From positions 1,116,001 to 1,180,000 of the forward strand of contig CAWBIT010000008.1 of the NCBI GenBank assembly GCA_963789025.1: DNA of 64,000 nt. The letters run 5' to 3'. Below the pieces are notes generated by a model, which was given only the letters and a program-made list of their open reading frames with translations, ran no database searches and was not told the origin of the DNA. Source of the DNA: AP-15 sp963789025. Its GTDB lineage: Bacteria > Pseudomonadota > Alphaproteobacteria > ATCC43930 > CGMCC-115725. This document shows, one piece after another, positions 26,600 through 36,002 of the stretch (position 1 is its first letter; the number at the start of each line of letters is the position of its first letter). The translations under genes and the position numbers were made by a program.

Positions 26600-27969
26600 T
26601 GAGCTCGAATTCCGACTGCGAGGGGAATGGCCGAGTTGAAGATGTTATCGGGATCGTAATGCCGTTTGGCGGCGATCAGCCGGCCGGCGTTGGGGCCGTA
26701 GCTCTGCTCCACACGCTCCGCATCGTCTCCGGCAAGGAAGTTCGGATATCCACCCGGAAGCGCCATCGGAGCGAAGGCTTCACGAGTGGCTCGAGCCCAT
26801 CGGTGATGCCGTTGCTCCTCTTCCTTGTCCGAGCGATCGACGAAGGTGGCGAGGATCTCGGCTACCACGTGGTCGCTGCGGAGGCCGAAGGCTGTTGCCT
26901 CCGCCGGTACGCGCGAGGCGGCGCCTTTGAACTCGTGCGTGAAGACGGCGCACTGGGCCGAGGCGGCGGTCTCCGTCGCTTCGATAAAAACATCGATGGC
27001 GGCGCTGTCGAGCGCGGGCAGCCAGCACGTGTCCATGAATACACGCTGCCCATTGACGATATACGGGTCGTACAAGGTCAGCGAAGTGCCATAGGACATG
27101 GCTTCGAGGCTGCCGGCGAGCAGGGTTCCAAGTTTGAGAAAGGGCGCCACCCGAGCCTCGCCGTCGGCCGGAAGCCCGCACCACGTCGGATGTATTAGGA
27201 CGACGGGTTTTCCGTCAGGGCCGCCGCCGACGCAGCCAAGCTCGACCGTCAGGTCTTCGGGGCTCGAGGCGGCAATGTCGGCGCAGCGTCGGAGAACGGC
27301 TCTCGCCTCTGCGAACGGGTAGACCAGCAAGCCCGTGCGGACGCTCGGGAGATTGTGCAGACGATAGCGCATGGCGGTCACGACGCCGAAGTTCCCGCCG
27401 CCGCCGCGCAACGCCCAGAACAGCTCCTCTTCATTATCGCGGCTGGCGACAACGGTGCGTCCATCGCGAGCACGACCTGAGCGGCCAGCAGATTGTCGAG
27501 TGCCAAGCCGAAGCGGCCGACCAATGGCCCATAGCCGCCGCCCAGCATGAGCCCGGCCATGCCGACGGCGCCACATGTGCCCGTCACGGCCGCGACGTGA
27601 AGCGGATCCGTCACTGCAGCCAGGTCGGCAGCGCGCGCCTCCCGAAATTATTGCACTACGGTGATCGGCATCGACGGACACCCCGTTCATGCCGCTGAGA
27701 TCGATGACGATGCCGGCGCACAGCGCGCGGCCGGCCCAGCCGTGCCCGCCGCCCCGCACCGATAGCGGCAGGCCGCAATCGCGGGCCGCTCGAATGGTCA
27801 ATTGGACGTCGTCGGTCGTCCGGCAGTGGACGACGGCGCGCGGCAGGGGGCCCACCGGCTTCGCCCAGATCGCGGTCGCGGCGGCGTAGCCGTCCTCACC
27901 CGGCAGCGAGACACGGCCGGGCAATTGCCCGCCAAGCCGGCGGAGCTTTCGTTCGATTTGATCAGGCAT
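26600..27969 (-). pseudogene. FAD-linked oxidase (berberine-bridge-like) with two compensating frameshifts
   Basis: This is an oxidoreductase of the FAD-binding-4/BBE type. The N-terminal part PLSVRGGGHGWAGRAL and the C-terminal part with LFWALRGGGGNFGVVTAMRY and the terminal RHYDPDNIF lie in one frame. About 60 residues between them (27640 to 27466) must be read in another frame, which gives ADLAAVTDPLHVAAVTGT, GMAGLMLGGGYG and LALDNLLAAQVVLA. One-base indels near 27635 and 27466 explain this. The frame stays open throughout (to 26569), so a full-length but scrambled product would form. The FAD-linking loop is inside the scrambled part. Confidence 0.85.
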
Positions 27970-28255
27970 ATACTGTATCTCCGGGTCCGGGGTCTCTGTT
28001 GCGGTCCTCAGGCGGCGACCTGCACGATGGAAGCTGCCTGGATCCGCCGCATGATGTCCGGTTCATGCAGCGCTGATGAGGCTGCAGCAACTGGGCGACT
28101 TCGCAGGCGGATTTAGAAAAAGGCGCGCGGCCGATCGTGAAGATTCCTGCTGTTTTGCGATGGATCGAGGGCGGTGGCCGTCCGAGACATGCGCACAAAG
28201 CAATATTCCGCGCGGTTTCCGGCATGCCCGCCGCGGTGGCCGCGTCCAGCTCGGC

Positions 28256-28403
28256 AAACATGCTTGCTGCGTGGGAGCCGCCGGCGAGTGCAATATACGC
28301 TGTGGATCCCCGCTACCGGCTGATGTCGATGAAGGTCCGCGCCTTTGTCGATCACCTCGCCCGGTGCTTCGGGAAGCCACCCTATCGGGACGCGGGCCTC
28401 TAG
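28256..28403 (+). pseudogene. LysR-type regulator C-terminal fragment cut by IS630
   Basis: The plus strand reads AAWEPPASAIYAVDPRYR, then SMKVRAFVDHLARCFGKPPY, a pattern typical of the last 45 residues of LysR-family effector-binding domains (IYAVYP..R..S.KVRAFVDFL). The frame ends at a TAG formed by the first bases of the IS630 end. The DNA-binding and most of the effector domain are missing upstream. Confidence 0.65.
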
Positions 28404-29500
28404 TGTGCCGTCTCTGAAATCGCATTACTTTCTGGTTGGAGCGCGGCGAGCGTCTGTCTGGCAGCATCGATCTTGCGCAGGATGTCTTCGCCCTTGGCTT
28501 TCCACACGTAGCGCCGCGGATTGTCGTTGCGTGCCGCCAGGAAGGCGATGATGGCGTCGGCCAGTTCTCGGGTCGACGCGAAGCTCTTCTCGGTAATGAA
28601 CTCGGTGAGGTCACGGAAGAAGCGCTCGACCAAATTCATCCACGATGACGAGGTCGGTGTGTAATGCATGTGAAAGCGGGCGTGGCGCTCGAGCCATCGC
28701 ATGACCGCGGGATGTTTATGGGTGGCGTAATTGTCGGCGATGATGTGGATGTCGAGATCGGCCGGGGTCTCCTCATCGATGGTTTTGAGGAAGGCCAGCC
28801 ACTCCTGATGGCGATGACGCGCGGCCAGACGGGTGATCAGCTTGCCCTCGAGATAATTGAGCGCGGCAAACAGGGTCAGCGTGCCATGTCGCACGTAATC
28901 GTGGGTCTTGGTGCGAATGTGGCCGATCCCCAGCGGCAAACCCGGTTGCGTGCGCTCCAAGGCCTGGCCTTGTGATTTCTCGTCGCAGCACAGCACCAGC
29001 GCCTTCTCCGGCGGGTTGAGATACAGCCCGATGACGTCCCAGAACTTCTCTTCAAAGCGCGTGTCGTTCGACAGTTTGAAGGTGCGCGAGAGATGCGGCC
29101 TGATGTCACTGGCCGCCCACAGGCGCTGCACGCTGGCCGGCGAGATCCCGGCGGCGCGGGCCATCGTGCGGCAACTCCACCGCCCCAGATGGGGCGGCGG
29201 CGTCACCGCTTGCTCCACCACCTGCTGCACCGCCGCCTGTGGCAGCCATGGCTTGCGCCCGCGCCCGGCACGATCGTTCAACCCGTCCAGCCGGTGCAGT
29301 GCAAAGCGCCCGACCCAACGGTTCACGGCGAGGCGCGAGATCCCCAGCTGCTCGGCGATGCGCTGTTGGGTTAGACCTTGCGCACTCAGCAGGATGATCT
29401 CAGCCCGCCGACGATCGCGCACCGACACGGTCGTCGCGCGAGCCCGGCGGCCAGTTCCTCGGCCTCTTCCACAGCTAACTCGATCCTTTGACGCGCCATA
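28400..29500 (-). pseudogene. IS630 transposase, N-terminal frameshift
   Basis: This is a DDE transposase of the IS630/Tc1 superfamily. The N-terminal HTH reads AEIILLSAQGLTQQRIAEQL; catalytic acids are visible in VLCCDEKSQGQALERT, DIHIIADNYATHKHP and TSSSWMNLVERFFRDLTE (the D-D-E triad). The natural start is the ATG at 29500 (MARQRIELAVEEAEELAAGL), but that frame shifts at about 29440 relative to ATTVSVRDRRRAEI, so about 20 N-terminal residues are separated from the rest. From the alternative upstream frame a fused N-terminus without homology would be made. No slippery heptamer is evident at the shift, so programmed frameshifting is not supported. Confidence 0.8.
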
Positions 29501-29576
29501 AGCAGTCCCCCCAATCGGCACGCCAATATACCCACCACCCCACCTCTTGTAACTCCATTTTAGATACGGCACACTA
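28401..29576 (-). mobile_element. IS630-family insertion sequence
   Basis: The element is 1176 bases, counting the TA at each end. The left end (28401) reads TAGTGTGCCGTCTCTGAAAT, and the right end read inward from 29576 gives TAGTGTGCCGTATCTAAAAT, so the terminal inverted repeats match at 18 of 20 positions. TA at both edges fits the TA target duplication of IS630/Tc1-mariner elements. It carries one transposase gene on the minus strand. It is inserted at the 3' end of the LysR fragment. Confidence 0.9.
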
Positions 29577-29631
29577 GCTCTAGCCGGGACCTTCGTCCCC
29601 CAGCGCAAACTGCGGCCAAATTATCGGTACG

Positions 29632-30463
29632 TCAGGCAGTCAGCTGCGTCAGAGAAACGCCATATACCCGCCGAACCCAACGCGACAAGTGGCTCTGGTC
29701 GGCAAAGCCGGTGCGGGCGGCGATCTCGGCGAGGCCCAATCGCCCGTCGCGAACCAGTTTCGACCGCCCGCCGCAATCGCAGATGTATGACATAACGATG
29801 GGGCGTCAGGCCGACGGCTTGTGTGAAATGGAACGGGCTGCGTGCCGCTATTCCGGCGAGCGCGGCAACCTCGATGGGCTCGTCGAGGTGCGCGACGACA
29901 TACTCCTTGATGCGTTTGAGCGCATCGCTGCTCAACATGCCGCGGGCCCGGACCGGCAGCGCCGACATATGGCGAGCAGCCAGCTGATCGATGAAACGGC
30001 TCGCTACTTCATTCCAGAAGAGCGGCCCGTTCGGGTAATCGTCGGCGCTCTCGAATGCCAAGGTGCGGGCAAGCGCAAGCAGCGAGTGGTCGTAGCTCGA
30101 CACACGCTCGATCAACTGCGCCTGGTGCTCCGAGCCCTCGGCAGCGGCGAGCGCGAGCCAGGCGGGATCGATCACGACGGTCAGCGTCTCGACGCTGTCG
30201 TCGGTATCGGCCGCGCAATCGAACCCGGCGGGCTGAATAGTCAGCGTCCCCGCGGGCTGCTCGTGGCGAACGACTTGACCAGCCATGCGGAGTTCAACGC
30301 GGGCCGGCGACATCTGGAAGCAGATGAAGTGGTGGGGCGGCGCATTGCGGAAATTCATGCCGCCGTAGAAGCGGTGACAGAAAACGGCAACCCCGCTTTC
30401 GCCCGGCGCACTGCCGGCCACCAGCGTCGTTGGCGGGTCGCCATTCGCTTGCGCGGCGCCCAT
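29632..30463 (-). pseudogene. AraC-family transcriptional regulator, frameshifted in the HTH
   Basis: The N-terminal effector region (FICFQMSPARVELRMAGQVV, then VETLTVVIDPAWLALAAAEG) and first HTH (IKEYVVAHLDEPIEVAALAG) are in one frame through YVIHLRLRRAVE. The second HTH continues in another frame as LVRDGRLGLAEIAARTGFAD, then QSHLSRWVRRVYGVSLTQLT, with the natural stop at 29632. A single-base change near 29757 accounts for it. The start is uncertain; the ATG at 30463 lies inside a 19-base tandem duplication. Loss of the second helix-turn-helix should abolish DNA binding. Confidence 0.8.
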
Positions 30464-30478
30464 TCGCTTGCGCGGCGC
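30441..30478. repeat. 19-base tandem duplication
   Basis: CCATTCGCTTGCGCGGCGC occurs twice head to tail (30441-30459 and 30460-30478). Its length is not a multiple of three, so it shifts the frame of anything translated across it. It lies at the presumed start of the AraC relic. Confidence 0.95.
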
Positions 30479-30781
30479 CTTTTTCACCGAGTGCTGCCAC
30501 GATATCTGCTCGCACAGGGCTCCTCCGCGAAGGAACAAAGCAACCGGCGCACCATGATCGAGACCGCGCGCCGCGCTTATAAATGTTCTAAAGCAGGCCG
30601 AAGTGAGGTCAGGCCAGGCCGGTGTCAAGGCCAGCGATCGCAGAATTTGCCAGGTAGTCGACGATGGTCGGCCTCCCACCACCGGTGGACCTAGGTGTCA
30701 GCAGTCGCGCGTCAACGGGTTGACGAGGGTGATGCCTAAAAATATGCCCATCGGCAAGATACTCTGCCGGAAAGGTGCCGA

Positions 30782-31885
30782 ATGAGCTTCGAGACTTTGA
30801 CGCTAAAAAGGATCCAGGGGCGGCCGGTCGCGCTCAAGCTCAAGCGACCAGTCGAAGCGCGCATTGCGACGCTCGCCGATTGGCCCTTGATCTTGATCGA
30901 TCTCTATACGGAAGAGGGCGTAATCGGACACAGCTACCTCGAGCCGTACATCCGCAGATCGATGCGCTACCTCATTCCTGTGCTCCACGATCTCGGTGAG
31001 ATGCTGAAAGGCCGCCGGCTCGCTCCGATCGAATTTTACGAAGCGGGCCGCAGGTCGCTGCATTTCGTCGGCTACGAGGGCATGTCGATGATCGCTGCCG
31101 CCGGCGTCGACATGGCGGCCTGGGATGCGTTGGCAAGGGCGGCCGGCGTACCACTTTGCGCGCTGCTCGGGGGCAGCATCGGTCCGGTGTCCGCCTACAA
31201 CAGCAATGGCCTCTGGTTGAGATCTCCGGAGGAGGTTGCGAGCGAGGCCGTCGAATTACGCGAGGAGGGCGGTTTCAAGGGTCTGAAGCTGCGTCTTGGC
31301 CGTGAGCGTCTTGCCGATGACCTCGCAACGATCGAGGCCGTCCGAGAGGCGCTCGGGACCGATATAAACCTGATGGTCGATTTCAACCAGGGACTTCAGT
31401 TTGGGGAGGCGCTGGAACGGTGCCATGCGATCGATGATCTCGACCTCGCCTGGATAGAGGAGCCCATTGTCTACGACAACCTTGAGGGTTACGTGCGACT
31501 GACCGCTGACTTGAAAACACCTGTCCAGATCGGCGAGAATTTCTACGGGCCGCGCGCGCTCTATACCGCCTTGCAGATGAAGGCCTGCGATTACGTGATG
31601 CCGGATTTCATGCGGATCGGCGGCGTGACAGGGTGGCAACGAGCGGCCGCCATCGCTGCAGCGGCGGGCATTCCTATTTCTACCCATCTTTATCCCGAGG
31701 TGGCTGCTCACGTCATGCGGGTCACCGAGACTGCGCACTGGCTCGAGTGGCAAGATTGGGCAAACCCGATTTTGCAGCAGCCCTACGAGGTGAAAAATGG
31801 CCAGCTGCATATTCCAGACGTGCCGGGCGTCGGGCTGGAGTGGGACGAAAAGGCAGTCGCCGCTCATTTGGCTGACAACTTCTGA
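30782..31885 (+). CDS. Enolase-superfamily enzyme (mandelate racemase/muconate lactonising type)
   Basis: This 367-residue enzyme belongs to a superfamily that abstracts the alpha proton of carboxylate substrates with a Mg2+ ion. The capping domain is residues 1-125. The barrel has the base region FKGLKLRLGRER near 165, metal ligands in MVDFNQG, WIEEPIVYDN and IGENFYGP, and a His base in GIPISTHLYPEVAAH, which places it in the mandelate racemase subgroup. GGAAAGG lies seven bases before the ATG. It is the only intact gene between 24.9 and 33.2 kb. Substrate unknown; sugar acids are common for this subgroup. Confidence 0.9.
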   Translation: MSFETLTLKRIQGRPVALKLKRPVEARIATLADWPLILIDLYTEEGVIGHSYLEPYIRRSMRYLIPVLHDLGEMLKGRRLAPIEFYEAGRRSLHFVGYEGMSMIAAAGVDMAAWDALARAAGVPLCALLGGSIGPVSAYNSNGLWLRSPEEVASEAVELREEGGFKGLKLRLGRERLADDLATIEAVREALGTDINLMVDFNQGLQFGEALERCHAIDDLDLAWIEEPIVYDNLEGYVRLTADLKTPVQIGENFYGPRALYTALQMKACDYVMPDFMRIGGVTGWQRAAAIAAAAGIPISTHLYPEVAAHVMRVTETAHWLEWQDWANPILQQPYEVKNGQLHIPDVPGVGLEWDEKAVAAHLADNF

Positions 31886-32059
31886 ACCAAATCCTTTGGA
31901 AGATGCTCGGAAGGCAGAGGCGGCAACCAGCTAAGGGGAGCAGCTACTTGGCAAAAACGAAATCATTTCGCATTTCGGGCGCAGCCTGAAGCGCTGTCCC
32001 GACACTGTGGGCTTAATATATTCTGGTTATGATGGAACAGGTTCGCCGGGCCATACTAG

Positions 32060-32350
32060 CTTCATAGCCACAAGCCGGTCGTCATTAATCCCGAAGATCG
32101 CCTGATGCGCTCAGACCCTTGATTGGCGGCACCTCTACCGCGCAGCGCACCGCATCGACAACGTTTGGAAATTCCACCAGCATGCCGTCGCCGGTTGTCT
32201 TGGTGGTCCGCGATTTTCAGATCGGCGAGCTCGCGGCGCAGGCGGCTTGAGGCGTTCGAGCGTGCCCTCTTCATCCGCTCCCATCAGCCGCGAATGGTCC
32301 GCCACATTGGCGGCGATGATCGCAGCGAGACCGGCGATTTCGCGCGTCAT
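32060..32350 (-). pseudogene. Adenylate/guanylate cyclase N-terminal fragment
   Basis: From the ATG at 32350 the frame reads IAGLAAIIAANVADHSRLMG then ADEEGTLERLK, the start of class III cyclases of the TPR-containing alphaproteobacterial type (AAI.AADVAGYSRLMG.DEEGT). Further parts appear in other frames (RRELADLKIADH; TGDGMLVEFPNVVDAVRCAV), so at least two indels are present. Similarity stops by about 32060. The ATG overlaps the stop of the preceding cyclase tail as ATGA. Confidence 0.8.
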
Positions 32351-32760
32351 TGTTCGGGAAACCCTGCTTGGCGCAAACCGACATTCACCGTCCTTTCGAG
32401 AAGCACCCAATATTCCGGATTTTTGGTCGCCGCTGCGGAGCGACGCCAGCGTATCATCGAGTTGATCTCCGGCATTATTTTGACCGCCTCATCGAGAGCC
32501 GCCTTCGCCTCGTCGAGATCGCCCCTACACCCAAGGGCTCCCGCGAGGAATAGATGGATAAAAAATAGCCGAGGGTTTGCCGTGCGTCCCCTTCTGAGAA
32601 AGTCTACACTCTGGTTTACGTCGCCTAGAAACAAATAACAGGTGCCTAGACCCCAATAGAGCGCGGCCAGATTTGGATCGTGTGGATTTAGCTGCATTGC
32701 CTTCTTAATGTGCGGGATTGCCGCCTCTGGTCGACCGGAAATCGTCACGATGATTGCACC
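32347..32760 (-). pseudogene. TPR C-terminal fragment of an adenylate cyclase-like protein
   Basis: About 130 residues match the TPR tail of class III adenylate cyclases: GRPEAAIPHIKKAMQLNPHD, GLGTCYLFLGDVNQSVDFLR, FFIHLFLAGALGCRGDLDEA and the usual ending ERTVNVGLRQAGFPEQ. The natural stop at 32347 is kept, but the cyclase domain and first TPR units upstream are missing; sequence beyond 32760 belongs to an isochorismatase fragment on the other strand. Confidence 0.8.
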
Positions 32761-33133
32761 CGGACCGCGGGATATCGTGATCAAGAAGCAGAAGCCGTCG
32801 GGCTTTTTTGGGACGAACCCCTCACCTCTAATCTCATGCTGCTCGGCTGCGACAGTGTGATCGTCGTCGGGACAACCACCTCAGGCTGTGTGCGCGCAAC
32901 CGTGGTCGACGCGTTCAGCCTCAACTACCGGGTGACCCTGTCAGAGGAAGGCTGCTTCGACCGTGGCCAAGTCAGCCACGCCCGTCAGCTTGTGCGACAT
33001 GCACGCCAAATATGCCGATGTCGTTCCGACCGCTCAAGTTCCGTCCTACTTCGATGAACTGCCCTCTGATCTCTTTGATCTGCCCGGCGCGGGGGTTCAG
33101 CCTGCACCGCCCGTCAAAGTAGCAGCCGAATGA
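32748..33133 (+). pseudogene. Isochorismatase-family hydrolase C-terminal fragment
   Basis: Readable pieces are PRDIVIKKQKPSGFFGT, then in the next frame LTSNLMLLGCDSVIVVGTTT and SGCVRATVVDAFSLNYRV with the catalytic Cys of the cysteine-hydrolase family, then in a third frame CDMHAKYADVVPTAQ and YFDELPSDLFDLPG to the stop. Frame changes fall near 32818 and 32988. The N-terminal half is missing. Members act on N-carbamoyl or isochorismate-like substrates. Confidence 0.8.
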
Positions 33134-33226
33134 GGGCATCTCGAGGGGCGGCCGGCCGGCTACGACCCACCGGGTATCTCGCCGAAAAAGCTGCCTTGCT
33201 GCTAATCTGGTACGCACAGATCTCGC

Positions 33227-35179
33227 TCAGATCTCGATTTGACCACCTAGCTCGACGACGCGGTTCGCCGGAATTCGAAAAAATTCGGTCGCGTCGAGCG
33301 TGTTGTTCGACATCAGGATAAAAAGTGCGTCACGCCAGCGCCACAATCCCTTGTGGTGCGGACGCGGCCGCTGCCGCAGCTTTTCGCGTCCGATGATGAA
33401 CGAGGTCTCCATCAGGTTGAAGCGAAAGCCGCCGACCCGGCATTGCGCGAGGGCGCGCAGGATATTCGGCTCGTCCATGAACCCGTAGCGGATGCGGATC
33501 GTATAGAAGCCCTTGCCGAGCTCGCGGATTTCGAGGCGTTGCTCGTCCGCCACATGCGGCACGTCCTCGGTCTCGACCTGCATGATCACGACGCGTTCGT
33601 GCAGCACCTTGTAGTGCTTGAGGGCATGCAGCAACGCGACGGGGACACGGTTCAAATCGCGCGACATGAAAATTGCCGTTCCCGGGACACGGGCCGGTCT
33701 GTCGGGCTTGAGCGCTTCGACGAAATCCCGTAGCGGCATCGCATCCCGGGCGCGCTGCTCGGCGAGCAATCGACGGCCGCGCCACCAGGTTCCCATTATC
33801 GTGAACACGACGATCGCGACGACGACCGGGAACCAGCCGCCATCGGCAATCTTCAACAGATTGGCGCTGAAGAAGGTAAGGTCGATGATGCCGAAGGCGG
33901 CAAAGACCGGTACTGCGACGGCGAGGCTCCAGCCCGTGCTGCGCATGTACAGAAAGGCCAGCCCCGTAGTGATGGCCATCATGCCGCTGACCGCGATGCC
34001 GTAGGCGGCGCCGAGATTGTCGGATGACCGGAACCCGACGACGAGGATGATGACGGCGACGAGCAGGGCGCTGTTGATGCGCGGCACGTAAACTTGCCCG
34101 ATCTCTTGCTCGGAGGTGTGGCGTATCTGCAGCCGCGGCAGATAGCCCAGCTGAACCGCCTGGCGGGTTATCGAGAACGCACCCGAGATCACCGCCTGCG
34201 AGGCGATGATCGTCGCGACCGTCGCCAAACCCACCAGCGGATAGAGGCCCCATTCGGGCACTAGGCGATAGAACGGGTGCTCGAGCGCATCGGGATTGCC
34301 GAGCAGCACCGCCCCCTGTCCGAAATAGTTGAGCAGGAGCGCCGGAAAGACGAGCCCGACCCAGGCCCTCCGCAGAGCATTCCGGCCAAAATGCCCCATA
34401 TCGGCGTAGAGGGTCTCGGCGCCGGTCACCGCAAGGAAAACCGCTCCGAGCATATAGAAACCGCGCCACGGGGCGTCGAGAAGCAGCGCGAAACCGTGGA
34501 TCGGATTGAGTGCCAAGAGAATGCGTGAATGGTGCATGATTCCCCATATGCCGAGCAATGCCAGCACCGCGAACCACACCAGCATCACCGGTCCGAAGAG
34601 TCTCCCGACTGCCGCCGTTCCGCGGCGTTGCATCAAAAACAAGCCGGTCAGCAGAACGACGGAAATCGGAACAACGTAGGGGTCGAAAAACGGCGTCGCT
34701 ACTTTGAGGCCCTCCACCGCGCTCAGCACCGAGATCGCGGGCGTGATGACACCGTCGCCGTAAAACAGCGCGGCGCCGACCAGGCCCGCCGCCATGATCC
34801 ATAAATATCGCTTATGCGCCGGGTTGGTCCTGCGCAGCACCAACGCGGTCAGCGCCAACAGTCCGCCCTCGCCGCGGTTGTCGGCCCGCATGATGACGAG
34901 GGCGTATTTGACCATGACGATCAGCACCAAGGCCCAAACGATGAGCGAGAGGGCGCCGAGGATGGCGTGCTCGCTCATGTCGCCGAAATCGATCAGCGAC
35001 TGCCGGACGGCGTAGAGCGGAGAAGTGCCGATATCGCCGAATACGACGCCGAGCGCGGCGAGCGTCAGGCTCGAACCAGCGCTTAGTTGAAATCCGCTCC
35101 GTCGGGCGGGCGTCTCTAGGTGCAATGGATGGATCCGGTCCGCCGGCACAGCGCATAGCTCCGCGCCGCCATTCCACAT
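33227..35179 (-). CDS. kup: Low-affinity K+ uptake protein Kup
   Basis: This 650-residue inner-membrane K+/H+ symporter of the KUP/HAK/KT family (E. coli Kup is 622) has about twelve membrane segments in residues 40-460 and a cytosolic C-terminal domain. Signature sequences are LAALGVVFGDIGTSPLYAVR, ADNRGEGGLLALTALV, FYGDGVITPAISVLSAVEGL, GAETLYADMGHFGRNALRRA and LNYFGQGAVLLGNPDA. The start is uncertain: 35179 gives a normal length, while a longer frame begins at 35227. It lies downstream of kdpE on the same strand, so high- and low-affinity K+ uptake are side by side. Confidence 0.93.
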   Translation of the reverse strand: MWNGGAELCAVPADRIHPLHLETPARRSGFQLSAGSSLTLAALGVVFGDIGTSPLYAVRQSLIDFGDMSEHAILGALSLIVWALVLIVMVKYALVIMRADNRGEGGLLALTALVLRRTNPAHKRYLWIMAAGLVGAALFYGDGVITPAISVLSAVEGLKVATPFFDPYVVPISVVLLTGLFLMQRRGTAAVGRLFGPVMLVWFAVLALLGIWGIMHHSRILLALNPIHGFALLLDAPWRGFYMLGAVFLAVTGAETLYADMGHFGRNALRRAWVGLVFPALLLNYFGQGAVLLGNPDALEHPFYRLVPEWGLYPLVGLATVATIIASQAVISGAFSITRQAVQLGYLPRLQIRHTSEQEIGQVYVPRINSALLVAVIILVVGFRSSDNLGAAYGIAVSGMMAITTGLAFLYMRSTGWSLAVAVPVFAAFGIIDLTFFSANLLKIADGGWFPVVVAIVVFTIMGTWWRGRRLLAEQRARDAMPLRDFVEALKPDRPARVPGTAIFMSRDLNRVPVALLHALKHYKVLHERVVIMQVETEDVPHVADEQRLEIRELGKGFYTIRIRYGFMDEPNILRALAQCRVGGFRFNLMETSFIIGREKLRQRPRPHHKGLWRWRDALFILMSNNTLDATEFFRIPANRVVELGGQIEI

Positions 35180-35297
35180 CCGCCGAATTAAGATCCGATG
35201 TGGATCGGCGCCGTTCGATACCAACAACCGATAAAGATTTTGGTTCGCGGCGTAAAGACCGTCGGAGAGCGGCGTTGCGCCGCGCGCTATCGTCTGC

Positions 35298-36002
35298 TCA
35301 GACGCGCTGCTCGGGCGGGAGCTGCAGGCGGTAGCCGACGCCCAGTTCGGTCAGGATGTGGGTCGGGCGGGTCGGGTCGGGTTCGAGCTTTTGCCGCAGC
35401 CCGCGGATAAAGACCCGCAGATACTGCACCTCTTCGGCTTGCGCCGGGCCCCAGACCTCGCGCAGCAGATGGCGGTGGGTCAGCACCTTGCCGGCGTGCA
35501 TGACGAGATGACGCAGGAGGTCGAATTCCTTCGGGGACAGCTTTACCTCATGGCCGCCGCGCGTGACGTGGCGGCGGACCAGGTCGACCATCAGATCGCC
35601 CGAAACAAAGTTCGGCAATTCCCCCTGCGCCTGGAAGGCGTGACGCAGCGCGGCGCGCATTCGCGCCATCAGCTCCGCCATGCCGAAAGGCTTGCCGATA
35701 TAATCGTCGGCGCCGAGGTCTAAGGCCTCGACCATCGACCGCTCGTCATGGCGCGCCGAAAGCACGATTATCGGCACCGCCGATGTCTTGCGGATCTCGG
35801 CGATCAGCTCGAGACCGCTCTTGTCCGGAAGGCCGATGTCGAGAACCACCAGATCGGGCTTTTCGGCCGCCAGGAGGCGTGTCGCACCTGCCGCATCCTC
35901 GGCTTCGACGACGCGATAGTCGGAAGCGGTCAGGCTGGTGCGCAGAAAACGGCGGATCGGCGGCTCGTCATCGACGACCAGGACGGTGTAGGCATTAGCC
36001 AT
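35298..36002 (-). CDS. kdpE: KDP operon response regulator KdpE
   Basis: This 234-residue OmpR-type regulator has a receiver domain at residues 1-118 with acidic pocket DDE at 11-13 and phospho-acceptor Asp55 in LVVLDIGLPDKSG. The C-terminal winged helix (residues 135-230) shows KLSPKEFDLLRHLVMHAGKV and TEVGYRL-like LTELGVGYRLQLP. It receives phosphate from KdpD and activates kdp under K+ limitation. It overlaps kdpD by 8 bases, showing translational coupling. Confidence 0.95.
   Translation of the reverse strand: MANAYTVLVVDDEPPIRRFLRTSLTASDYRVVEAEDAAGATRLLAAEKPDLVVLDIGLPDKSGLELIAEIRKTSAVPIIVLSARHDERSMVEALDLGADDYIGKPFGMAELMARMRAALRHAFQAQGELPNFVSGDLMVDLVRRHVTRGGHEVKLSPKEFDLLRHLVMHAGKVLTHRHLLREVWGPAQAEEVQYLRVFIRGLRQKLEPDPTRPTHILTELGVGYRLQLPPEQRV

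Noticed and set aside
29430..29500. Programmed frameshift in the IS630 transposase
   Set aside because: No slippery A/T-rich heptamer or stem-loop signal is apparent at the shift; simple mutation is more likely.
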